Part shown: positions 55,201 to 64,000 of the stretch, in pieces | How positions within the stretch are numbered: position 1 is the stretch's first letter | How the letters are laid out: each line of letters starts with the position of its first letter | Source: Brachypodius melanocephalos | Taxonomy: Eukaryota > Chordata > Aves > Passeriformes > Pycnonotidae | Length of the DNA: 64,000 nt | Assembly (NCBI GenBank): GCA_013398615.1 | Contig: VZSR01002395.1 | Location: 2,321,596 to 2,385,595 of the forward strand | Direction: 5' to 3' | The notes under the pieces: generated by a model | What the model was told of the DNA's origin: nothing | Databases searched by the model: none | What the model saw: the letters and a program-made list of their open reading frames with translations, nothing else | Position numbers and translations under genes: made by a program

Positions 55201-58200
55201 CTCCTTCCTGTGCGGGGGCTGTGCGGTCATCGTTCCTCCAGGCTGGCAGAAAGGAACGTGAGCTGGGAATTTCCTGGGTGGCAACGTGAAATATTAAGCA
55301 GCAGGCACCAGGCCAGCCCATGCAGTTACTTTGAATGCAGCTTGAACTGCTCCATGTCCTCTGCTGTGCTAACCTCTGCTTCTATTAATTTTTATGTGTA
55401 TTGCTGCATTACATCATTAACTTCTCGGTAAAATGTTTTTCCAATTTTTTCTATTCCTCCCAATTTAATTTGTTGCCTATAACCCCTAGTGGATTTTGTG
55501 CATGTAATGTGAAATGGTTCTATTAACAACTCTGCTGTACAAGAGCAGCCTTTGTATATTTGGGTTTTTTTTGTTCTTTTTGTCTCTTGACATTTGTGTT
55601 AAGGGAAAAAAATATATTTATGGGTGGACAACTTGTGCTTTCATCAACAGACAAAAATTGCACTCCATATTGTATAGTCTGACATGAATTCTCTCTGTTT
55701 GTAAAAGCACTGATGTACAGGAATGCTGCAGAGGAAATGAAATCCAGCCAATTCTTTTCCACTAAGCGAGTCAGTCCAATAGATCATTAATATTAGTCAG
55801 GTAATTATGAGTGTCCTGATAATTAAGCCAAAGCATTTGAAATAATGATTTGTTTTACTATGTAAACTAACAAGTTGCACAGTAGTAATAATTTGGTTTA
55901 AAGAAGTGCTTCGAGTGTTTTGAATTTTGTGAGGCCAGCAATGCCCCTTGGTGTCCTGAGGGTCAAAGGGAAAGACTGGATGAGCATCTTTAACTCAGGA
56001 ATTTCCACAGCTGCTGTTTTCAGACTCCGAAGCTGTATTTAAAAACCATCAGACTAAAGTTTACACATAAGCTTTGTAGCAGGAAGGGAGACTATGGAAA
56101 AAAAGCTGATAAAGATCTTTAATGACCAACCCAGTTCCTACTTACAGGCTGAAGGAGAGCGTGAGCCAGCCTTGTTGTGGCCTTGCCTGTCCCCATAAGC
56201 TCAGGGTACCCAAGAGCCAAGTCTGGTAACTGATCTCATTGTTCTCTCTGTTCTTTTTTAACAATATTTTCTGTTGTCAGTAGCTTGGTGATTCCTGCAT
56301 ATTTGTTCAGTGCCCTTAAATAAGTTCTTCAGGTAATTAAAAGGACTGCACAGCTGACTGCTGTTGAGATGTGATCGTGTCAAGGAGTGTTTTTCTTTAA
56401 TTTATGCAGCAAATCGTGAAATAAGTCACGGAATTCTAATGTGATAAGGACAAGCCAGCATTCAGTTATTTTCTGTCCCTGAACCTTTTGGAAATTGCAG
56501 GCTGAGAATGCTTGCAGGGAAGGCGAGCTGGCAGTTATCAGTCAGGCCATTTCTGCAGTTTGGATTTTGACTCTTGCACCTTTCCCATCTACCTGGTGTC
56601 TGTGCAGGAGCTGCGGTGGTGTGTGAGCTCCCGGGGCAGTCTGACTGACTCACGCTGTGTGAGCAGTCCTCCAGCAGCAGCCAAGGCCTCCTGAGAAACT
56701 TGGTTGCTATCTTGGATGCTGAAGGAATTAATGTGTTTGTCAGTGGCTTGACTTTCACAAGAGATCAGTCCTTGGGGGCTCTGAGGCTCTGATTCCCTCT
56801 TTAGTGCATCGCGACTACTGCATACTCCATGTGTATATTTAGAGCAAATGAAAGAGGCAGGATCAGATGAGTCTCCTGAAATATTTTCTGTTCTGCCACA
56901 AATCAGGCTTTCTGTGTTCTCTGCAATGCCTCTGGTAACTTGTTTGAGATCTTATTTTTGTGCTCTGTTTCGCTTTCCTTGTGAATCTCCGCACTCCAGT
57001 GCTGCTTTTTAGTCACGTATTTGTTGCGGTTTTATTTCTGCTTTATGTATTAGACACGGCAAACAAGCAGACTGATTTTAAAGAAAGGCTTTGTTTTTCT
57101 TCAATTTTGAAACCTGATCAGCGCCTTCTGTGGTTTAACCCTTTAAAAGTGCTAAAGGCTGTGAAAGGCATGCCCATCTAGAAGTGTTTTGTTGTGTTGC
57201 TGGGGGCTGCATTCTGCCCTGGGCAGCAAACCCTTCACGTGTGTTGGTGTTGGAACTGATGGGGATTTGGCTTTTTACTGGGTCAGTCCCTGAAGTGCTG
57301 GAGTGGTGAATGGCTCTGATGCTTTGTCCTGACTCCCTCCCTTTTTCCTCTGCCTTTCCCAGGTGATGGAGAGTGAGGAATTCATGCTGCTCCCTGCCAA
57401 CCAGCTCATAGACATCATCTCCAGTGACGAGTTAAACGTGCGCAGCGAAGAGCAGGTGTTCAACGCCGTGATGGCCTGGGTGAAGTACAGCATCCAGGAG
57501 AGGAGACCCCAGCTGCCACAGGTAATCTTGGGCACAGTGACATTCCAGGCTGCTTTATCCAGGGGGAGAGGAATGAGGGATGGTAGGGCGGTGCCAGAGC
57601 GCTTCCTAATGATGTAAAGCCACTGAAATTCTCTCTGACTCCCGCCTGTGTTAGCTGGCCTGCACTGTCCCTTCATCTAGGCTGGAAGCTGCACTGGCCA
57701 GAGCCTTCATTAGGGGCTTTGCTGGATTGTTCCCAGGTAGGACTTGCCAAACGAGCTCACTCTCCAGCAGTCTGTCCAGACAAACCTGCCTGCACTGCTT
57801 GGAGAGTCGTATCAAAACCACAGTGGAGGAGAGAAGGCTTGTCTTGCTTTGTGGTGCTTCTTTAAGCTTTGCTGCTTGATTTGTGCCTCAGCCCTCACGA
57901 TGTTACAGTGGAGCTTGTCAGAATGGTTTTGTTGGAATGTGATGCTGAGCCAAGGCATTTCACAGAGCAGAACCCATTCTGACAAAGCTGTCAGCCCAAA
58001 GCCTCTGAAGTCTCGGGCTGGCTGATCAAAAGAGGTGAGCATCTGCCTGCCTCGCTGTTTCTGCTTTGGAAAGAGACATTAAATGCAACTTTATTTACTG
58101 GAAAGCTTTTGAAAATGGTTTTAAGTAAACAAACCAAACTGGAAAAAGCAGCTCTTCTCAAGGCAGCTTTTAATGCTTTTTTAACTGTTTGCCTCTGTCT

Positions 58201-61200
58201 GTACCTGCTTGGGCCTTCAAATTCTAAACCCTTGTGAAAGAGGTGGTGTTTCTTATTGTTCATTTACTCTGCAATACCACTCAGGTTTAAGAGAGCTAAA
58301 TGGTTGATAAAACCACTAACTTAAGCAGTGTTCAGGCAGATGCCTTGACATCTGTCATTTTCTCAAGTTTCCAGTTGTGACCTTGTTTTCAGCTGTCAGT
58401 AGATCCAGTAGATGGTCCCTTTCCAAAGACTGATTTTCTGCTGGGTAACTAAACTGGGGTATTGAAAAGGCAAATGTGCTGTGAGACAAGCTGCATTTAA
58501 CTAAAATCCTGTTGTTTTCCATTTGGCTTCTTGCACCTCTCTGGGTATCTGTGGTTTCACCATAGGTGTTGTGGTTTGTGTTTTAGGTCCTGCAGCACGT
58601 CCGCCTGCCCCTGCTGAGTCCCAAGTTTCTTGTGGGTACAGTGGGTTCTGATCCACTCATTAAGAGCGATGAGGAGTGCAGGTAAATCTCCTCAGCCATT
58701 TACAGAATTGGATTATGTTGTCCTCTGAAACAGTGCTCATTTGTCACCGGTGAATGGGTGATGCCTCACAATTTCATCCTGGGCAACTGGGAGGATAGGA
58801 GAAGTAAGAAAAATTGTTTTCTCTTTGCATAATAGTCACTGGTGCACCCTAGAAGTGATTTTGTTCTTTCAAGTTTTCAGTGAAATAACAAACTGAGTGT
58901 GCAGCTTGACTGTTGGTAAAAGACCTTTCAGTGTATTGATTTTCATTTTGCCTTTTTTTTTTTCTCCCCTTTAGTCATGGCCTTTTATAGGAGCTTAACT
59001 CTTCCATAGCTTTCATGATGATCTCGGTGGGATCTAAAGTAGTTTTTCTATGTAGAATGTCTGTGCTTTGATAACTGAATTGGACTCTGGGATTAGAGTC
59101 TGCTGTTTCCCACAAGGATAATGCAGGGAAGTTGTCATTTCCTCCTCTTACGGTTTGAGCCTCACCTTTCTGGTTCTGCAGAGTTCTGTACCATCCACAA
59201 AGCACATGATTTATCTTGTGCATATTGCAAAGAAGTTCAGGGCATAGGCTAAATTGTTCTCTTCCTGAATAAGCACTTATACTGCTTATATATTCCACGT
59301 TTGTAGAGGGAAGGAGGACTTTTTTGTTCTTTTTTGTTTTATTCAAGGGTTTAGAATATTAGGATTAGTCCAGGTGGCAAGTCATGAATGGATGGACAGT
59401 GTGAGCTGGCCAGAGCTGATGGAGAAAATATTCATCAGAAGGGTACTATCTCCATCTATTGGTCATGTGTGTATCATGTATTTGTGTGCTTTTCAACTCC
59501 TGTTCTCTTCCGAGGCAAAACCACTGACTGTTAAGTTTTAGCTTGAGGCAGGCTGGGTTTTACTTTTCTGCACAGTAAGCCTGACAAATCTCTTGTCATA
59601 TATATATATATATTTAAAATCAGTCTTTTTATAGCAAGCTATATCTATTATTAACTCTGGCCAAGCTCTGGTGCTGGTTTGCTGCTGTCACTGTGTCAGT
59701 GGTTTATAAACAACCGATGAGTATTTTAGGTGACAGGGAGCTGTTCATGCTCTCCTCCTGTGACTTGTGAATACCTGAGCTGCATGACTAGTGCTGGCTG
59801 CTCTTCCCATCAGTTCTGATTCACCCCCTTTCCTGAGACTGAGCTCTGGGGGTTAATATTTTCCTGTCTTGCACAGGGATCTGGTGGATGAAGCCAAAAA
59901 CTACCTGCTGCTGCCCCAAGAGCGGCCGCTGATGCAGGGACCACGAACGAGGCCGCGCAAGCCCATCCGCTGTGGAGAGGTGCTCTTTGCAGGTGTGTGT
60001 CCCTGCAGGGGTGTGTGTGGTGTCTGCAGGAGATGCTGGAGGGTCTAGAGGGGCTGTATGAAGAGCAGCTGAGGTCACTTGGTCTGTTCTGCCTGAAGGA
60101 GAGACTGAGAGGAGAGCTCCTTACGGTTTACAACTTCCTCGAGAGGGGAAGAGGAGGGGCTGGCACTGATCTCAGCTGCCTGGTAACCAGCAGTAGAACC
60201 TGAGGGAATGGCCTGAAGCTGTGTCAGGGGAGGCTTAAGTTGGATATTAGATAAATTAGTTTAAGGTTCTTCACCCATGAGAGAGTCAGGCAGTGGAACT
60301 GACCCCCCAAGGCAGTGGTCACGGCACCAGGCCTGACAGAGCTCCAGAAGCATTTGGACAACACTCCCAGGCACATGGTGATGTTCTTGGGGTGTCCTGT
60401 GCAGGGCCAGGAGTTGGACTTGGATCCTTCCAGCTCAGGATATTCTGATTCCTTTCCCACTGGCTTAGGCCAGGAGAATCCAGGCAGGATTTTCTGGTGG
60501 TGGTGTTCCCATAAAGCCTTCACAACCTGTGCATTAATAATTGAGAGTTTGAGTTAACTTACGCTTTCTTACTTGTGTGATCTCCTTGGTGCTGTGAATG
60601 CCACAGCGTTTCCAAACTTTTGAAATTCTCACTCTGTTTTGTAATTACAAACCTCAGCAGGAGGGACTTAGTGATGAGCCTGAGGGAGTGACCTGTGCCA
60701 GGAGCACAGGCAGTTTGTGAGTGTTTTTGTGACCCTGTTTTTGGTGTTTGGCTGCAGTGGGGGGCTGGTGCAGCGGGGATGCCATTTCCAGCGTGGAGCG
60801 CTACGACCCCCAGACCAACGAGTGGAGGATGGTGGCTTCCATGAGCAAGAGGCGCTGTGGTGTCGGGGTCAGCGTCCTGGATGACCTCCTCTATGCTGTG
60901 GGAGGCCACGATGGCTCCTCTTATCTTAACAGCGTGGAAAGGTAGGTCTTCATAAGGCCCCTGGGCAGAATTTCAGCTCTGAATGTTTAAACCTGGGTGC
61001 AGCCTCTTGGCAATGGGTTCATTTTGCCATTTCCTCCTGCCTCGCACACCCCCGATGCAAAACACTTTGTGTCACGTTGTCCCCAGCTTAATGGGACAAG
61101 CCAAAGCCTCTGGGATAAGGAAGGAATCTCCAGGAGATGGGTCTGGGTTGGTGTTGTTGGATAAAGTGGTGATCCTGGTTAACCTTCCTTGCAATTGTGG

Positions 61201-63845
61201 GTTTGTTTTTTGAGCTGTTGAGGAGGGTGAGGTTACAGTGAGCATTTCTTAGATGCTGAGGGAAAGATCCTGGAGTTTTATTGTGAAGTGGCAACTTGAG
61301 AATTAAGGAACTTTGGCACATAGACAGAAGAAGGAAAATAGGTCAGTTTTAGGCCTGTGAAAGATTAAAGTCAAACAAGTTTTACCAAGCTTCCTGTTTC
61401 TGGGAGCTGCATGGGGCAATTCCCATGCCTGAAAGCCACATGACTCAAGCTCTCCTGCTACTCCAAATCTTGGCCCTGTAACAAACCCAATGAGCTGTAC
61501 AAACACCTCCTCCCACCACGAGCCTCCCCTTCTTCCCACCTATCTCCTTGAATGCTCCCAGCTTCCCAAATCATGACCCTAGCATTGTATCTCCCACATT
61601 CTGCACTTCCATTGCTATGCACTGTACTTCTTTGTCTCTGGATTCCCAAGTCCATCTTGTTCCTCTGTATTTTATCTGGAAGTCCCAGTTGCTGGCTGAG
61701 TTCCTGTGTGAACTGCAGGGAACAGAGCAGAGTTAACTCTGCCTGCTGCTCTTTGCTGCAAGTTACCACACGCCAGCCAGTCTCTCTCAGGAGCCTGAGC
61801 CTTTGATCTTCAGCTTGCTTCATCCCAACCTGCAGTTTGAACATCCCTGGAGTAACGTGTACTGGATGCATTGTAGCACTTCAGGGCTTTTATCCAGCTT
61901 ACAAAGAGCTGTGGTGCAGCTGAAGCTCAGGATAGGCAAGTTTTACAGCCTTAGCAGAGCTCCCAGGCATGGGAGAGTCTGAAGCAGACCTGGGCAGGTA
62001 ATTTGTGATGTTTGGTGTGTTTTTTTTCCAGATATGATCCAAAGACCAATCAGTGGAGCAGTGATGTGGCTCCCACCAGCACCTGCAGGACCAGTGTTGG
62101 AGTAGCAGTTCTTGGAGGTTACCTCTATGCTGTGGGTGGCCAGGATGGTGTCTCTTGTCTCAACATTGTGGAGAGGTACTTTTTAATTACAAAACACCAA
62201 AAAAAAAAGTGGGGCACAGCAAGAAAGAGAGGGTCTCTTAGAGGGTGCAGCTGATGCAGACAAGCTGGAGAGGAAATAGGAATTGCACAGATCTTAAAGG
62301 GATTTTTGTTTGGGGACAGTAAATTCAGTCTTCCTGCCCCTTTGTGAAGATGTCAGCACTCCACTCACCTCTGGTGTTTATTCTTTTGCCAGGTATGATC
62401 CGAAAGAAAACAAATGGACTCGAGTGGCTTCCATGAGCACCAGGCGCCTGGGAGTGGCAGTGGCTGTGCTGGGAGGCTTCCTCTATGCTGTGGGAGGCTC
62501 TGATGGAACATCTCCTCTCAATACTGGTATGCCTTTTGCTGTCCCTTAATCCCAGTCAGCACCTGTCCTGGTCCTGGGAGCCCATCATGTCCCCAGGTGG
62601 CTGTTAAATATCTCAGTGGTCAGTTCATGGAGGTTTTTTTTCTTCAAATGTTATCTTGCCATACATTAACTCGCTCTCCAGACTTGTGAGCTCCTATTAC
62701 CTGGTTGTGTGGCGTATTTTCACTTTCTCAATGCTTCATTTGGCAGTGTGTCCTGAATACAAGGCTTTGATCATTTGCATAGCAGTTGCAAGCACTTTTT
62801 TTTAAAATTCTTGCAGCAGCCGTTTTTGCTGTAGGAAGGAAGGTGCCAGAGGTAAAACTGCTGCAGGTCAGTTTGTAGCATTGCCAGCTTCCTCTCAGTC
62901 AAGATCTGAGTATGGTTGATGCTGGAGACAGGAGAGAGACTAGCCAGAGTTCTTTGGAAGAAAAGAGAGAACAAACGGGTTCATAGTGTGAAAAAATGAG
63001 GTTTACTTTCTTGGTAAAATTTAAAAAGTTTAATTAAAAAAACAATAGGAGACAAAGTAAAGGGTTAAAGGTCAGGTGTTTGGCATTTAGCTGAGAGCAC
63101 CTCTACTATCTTCGGAGAAATTACTTAAATACTCTTTTTATTACATTAGTTTGTTGCATATTCATAGACTGTTACGTATGTTTATATTTTTCTAAGAACT
63201 GTTTAGTATAGCTACTCCTTGGGTCCGCTTTTTTAGAGCATGTGTGTTTTTTGGTTGTGGTTTTATTATCACTTCTAGTTTGGGCCGTGGTTTATACTTT
63301 CCTTAGACAGCAGGTGCTGATAATTGGCATATTAGTAACAGGGGTCTTTATTACATGTTCACTGGATGTTATTTTAACAAAACAGTTCAATTACAGTAAC
63401 TATAGATCAGCAGTCTTACTACTACGTTTAAGCAAAAAAAAAGGGAAGTTATTATTAACAGCGGAGTTATTTTAATAATTTATATTTAACATTCATCTTA
63501 ATATTTGTGAACAGCGAACTTTATAATGTGCATTTATAACAATGGTGTTTTTAGTGTGTGGAAATGGTGTCCCAAAGCGCTCTCCCCACCTTCAAAGGCT
63601 GTAGGTGATCAAAGACCTTTCCTTACCTCCCCGCAGTGGAACGCTACAACCCGCAGGAGAACCGCTGGCACACGATAGCCCCCATGGGCACCAGGAGGAA
63701 GCACCTGGGCTGTGCCGTGTACCAGGACATGATCTACGCCGTGGGAGGCAGGGATGACACCACGGAGCTCAGCAGTGCCGAGAGGTACAACCCACGCACC
63801 AACCAGTGGTCTCCCGTGGTGGCCATGACGTCCCGGCGGAGCGGA
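46220..63845 (+). CDS. KLHL20: KLHL20, kelch-like family member 20 (partial, 3' end outside window)
   Basis: KLHL20 is the substrate adaptor of a Cullin-3 RING ubiquitin ligase; known human targets include DAPK1, PML and ULK1. Nine coding exons join in frame: 46220-46242, 52829-53402, 57363-57521, 58587-58681, 59877-59992, 60758-60941, 62032-62175, 62393-62526 and 63637-63845, with GT-AG introns throughout. They give 546 codons; the missing 63 would make 609, the human length. Residues about 68-165 form the BTB domain ([20 protein letters not shown]), about 170-272 the BACK domain and about 319 onward the kelch propeller, each blade with a double-Gly AVGG motif. Five of six blades are largely here. 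The ATG is supported by an in-frame TAG at 46193-46195 and by MDGKPMRR, close to the human N-terminus. Confidence 0.98.
46243..52828 (+). other. KLHL20: KLHL20 intron 2
   Basis: Largest KLHL20 intron here, 6.6 kb. It has a TC microsatellite near 47803, a candidate conserved non-coding stretch at about 49960-50300, and a CpG-rich patch just before the next exon (52715-52796). No LINE copy or RNA gene recognised. Confidence 0.7.
52715..52828 (+). promoter_or_regulatory. KLHL20: Internal CpG-rich patch with in-frame ATG before KLHL20 exon 3
   Basis: CpG-dense sequence (CGGCGCGGCCTTACGGGCGC) ends in GACCATGG, a strong Kozak start at 52797. That frame ([11 protein letters not shown]) runs without a stop straight through the acceptor into the KLHL20 frame. 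It could be an alternative promoter and first exon, or chance. Confidence 0.4.
52829..53402 (+). CDS. KLHL20: KLHL20 coding exon (BTB and start of BACK)
   Basis: 574 bases encoding [17 protein letters not shown] through KFTQHNFQE. It contains the whole BTB domain, which binds Cullin-3 and dimerises. The acceptor is CGCTGCAG and the donor GTAAGG. CpG-rich coding sequence. Confidence 0.98.
53403..57362 (+). other. KLHL20: KLHL20 intron 3
   Basis: AT-richer intron. The segment about 55780-55915 is unusually AT-rich, with homeobox-like TAAT cores. No exon or mobile element recognised. Confidence 0.7.
57363..57521 (+). CDS. KLHL20: KLHL20 coding exon (BACK domain)
   Basis: 159 bases, 53 whole codons: [18 protein letters not shown] through [11 protein letters not shown]. 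Core of the BACK domain. Acceptor CTTTCCCAG, donor GTAATC. Confidence 0.98.
57522..58586 (+). other. KLHL20: KLHL20 intron 4
   Basis: No repeat, exon or RNA gene recognised. Confidence 0.75.
58587..58681 (+). CDS. KLHL20: KLHL20 coding exon (end of BACK)
   Basis: 95 bases encoding [20 protein letters not shown] through KSDEEC and a split Arg. Acceptor TGTTTTAG, donor GTAAAT. Confidence 0.98.
58682..59876 (+). other. KLHL20: KLHL20 intron 5
   Basis: Has a TA microsatellite at 59598-59613. Nothing else recognised. Confidence 0.75.
59598..59613. repeat. (AT)8 microsatellite
   Basis: Eight AT dinucleotides in a KLHL20 intron. Confidence 0.9.
59877..59992 (+). CDS. KLHL20: KLHL20 coding exon (BACK-kelch linker)
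   Basis: 116 bases encoding [20 protein letters not shown] through RCGEVLFA and one base. It links BACK to the propeller. Donor is a GTGTGTGT run, so alternate donors a few bases apart are possible. Confidence 0.97.
59993..60757 (+). other. KLHL20: KLHL20 intron 6
   Basis: More than half of this short intron is a CR1 fragment (60030-60455). Confidence 0.85.
60030..60455 (+). mobile_element. CR1 LINE fragment in KLHL20 intron
   Basis: Sense CR1 landmarks are GAGGGTCTAGAGGGGCTGTATG, GGAGAGACTGAGAGGAGAG and AAGTTGGATATTAGATAAAT, with an end at CTTCCAGCTCAGGATATTCT. It begins only about 40 bp after the exon donor. Confidence 0.87.
60758..60941 (+). CDS. KLHL20: KLHL20 coding exon (kelch blades 1-2)
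   Basis: 184 bases encoding [20 protein letters not shown] through [16 protein letters not shown] and a split Arg. Acceptor GGCTGCAG, donor GTAGGT. Confidence 0.98.
60942..62031 (+). other. KLHL20: KLHL20 intron 7
   Basis: A 137-codon minus-strand frame (61458-61871) has no recognisable domain. No repeat recognised. Confidence 0.75.
62032..62175 (+). CDS. KLHL20: KLHL20 coding exon (kelch blade 3)
   Basis: 144 bases encoding [20 protein letters not shown] through [14 protein letters not shown]. Acceptor TTTTTTTCCAG, donor GTACTT. Confidence 0.98.
62393..62526 (+). CDS. KLHL20: KLHL20 coding exon (kelch blade 4)
   Basis: 134 bases encoding [20 protein letters not shown] through [13 protein letters not shown]. 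Separated from the previous exon by only 217 bp. Acceptor TTTTGCCAG, donor GTATGC. Confidence 0.98.
62527..63636 (+). other. KLHL20: KLHL20 intron 9
   Basis: Half of it is an AT-rich, LTR-like insertion (about 62985-63530). Confidence 0.8.
62985..63530. mobile_element. AT-rich LTR-like element
   Basis: Sharp change to AT-rich sequence beginning GTGTGAAAAAATGAGGTTTA and ending near CATCTTAATATTTGTGAA. The text resembles a songbird LTR I remember, with AGAGCATGTGTGTTTTTTGG in its middle. No genes, terminal structure or target duplication could be confirmed, so family and strand stay open. Confidence 0.45.
63637..63845 (+). CDS. KLHL20: KLHL20 coding exon (kelch blades 5 and part of 6)
   Basis: 209 bases encoding [20 protein letters not shown] through [10 protein letters not shown], ending in phase 0 before GTGAGT. 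Acceptor CCCCGCAG. The remaining 63 codons of KLHL20 are expected beyond 64000. Confidence 0.98.
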
Positions 63846-64000
63846 GTGAGTGCCGCGCCTTCGGTTTTGGCTTTCGCCTTTTCCAGGTTCTGTTCTGCGT
63901 TAGGGTGGCGCTCTGGACTTTATCATATGAAGTGTTAGCAGGTTCTCCTCACAGTTCAGTCACACAAACAATCCTTTTCCAGCTTGAGGACCAAGCTCAC
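63846..64000 (+). other. KLHL20: KLHL20 intron, start only
   Basis: Begins GTGAGTGCCG. No further coding sequence before the window ends. Confidence 0.85.

Noticed and set aside
63242..63475. 77-codon frame with hydrophobic start
   Set aside because: Inside the AT-rich LTR-like insertion, with no known product.
1..64000. CRISPR arrays, tRNA, rRNA or prokaryotic-type systems
   Set aside because: No regularly spaced short repeats, tRNA consensus boxes or operon structure seen; the sequence is vertebrate.

Overview
This is a vertebrate nuclear sequence, almost certainly from a bird and probably a songbird. Three protein-coding genes are split by GT-AG introns and match human orthologues residue for residue over long stretches. 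The interspersed repeats are CR1 LINE 3' ends and an avian ERVL-type LTR. There are CpG-island promoters, and no bacterial-style operons, CRISPR arrays or tRNA/rRNA genes that I can see.

Layout. (1) Positions 1-14685, minus strand: TMCO1, an ER multipass protein of the translocon/calcium-leak type. Six of seven coding exons are present (156 of an expected 188 codons); the last exon lies left of position 1. Its promoter, about 14686-14990, is CpG-rich and holds four ETS-type sites, an RFX-type X-box and a duplicated CCAAT module. (2) 15000-19690: intergenic, rich in CR1. (3) About 19690-38187, plus strand: UCK2, uridine-cytidine kinase 2. Exons 2-7 are complete to the stop codon. Exon 1, with the ATP-binding P-loop, is not visible and is most likely hidden in a 100-N assembly gap at 20009-20108, inside the CpG island. 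(4) 38188-44000: UCK2 3' UTR, then a CR1-rich spacer. (5) About 44110 to beyond 64000, plus strand: KLHL20, a Cullin-3 ubiquitin-ligase adaptor. There is a non-coding first exon, a tiny exon carrying the ATG, and eight further coding exons (546 of an expected 609 codons); the end of the kelch propeller lies right of the window.

The three genes do not form a pathway. TMCO1 and UCK2 are head to head about 5 kb apart, as I recall them in human. KLHL20 directly follows UCK2 here, whereas in human it lies megabases away, so the UCK2-KLHL20 junction is a candidate synteny breakpoint.

The most interesting points are: CR1 copies running up to the CpG promoters of UCK2 and KLHL20; a roughly 190 bp duplication shared by UCK2 intron 6 and its 3' UTR; a possible alternative KLHL20 start in an internal CpG-rich patch; the duplicated CCAAT module at TMCO1; and two very long intronic reading frames that I judge to be chance. 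I found no convincing new biological system.
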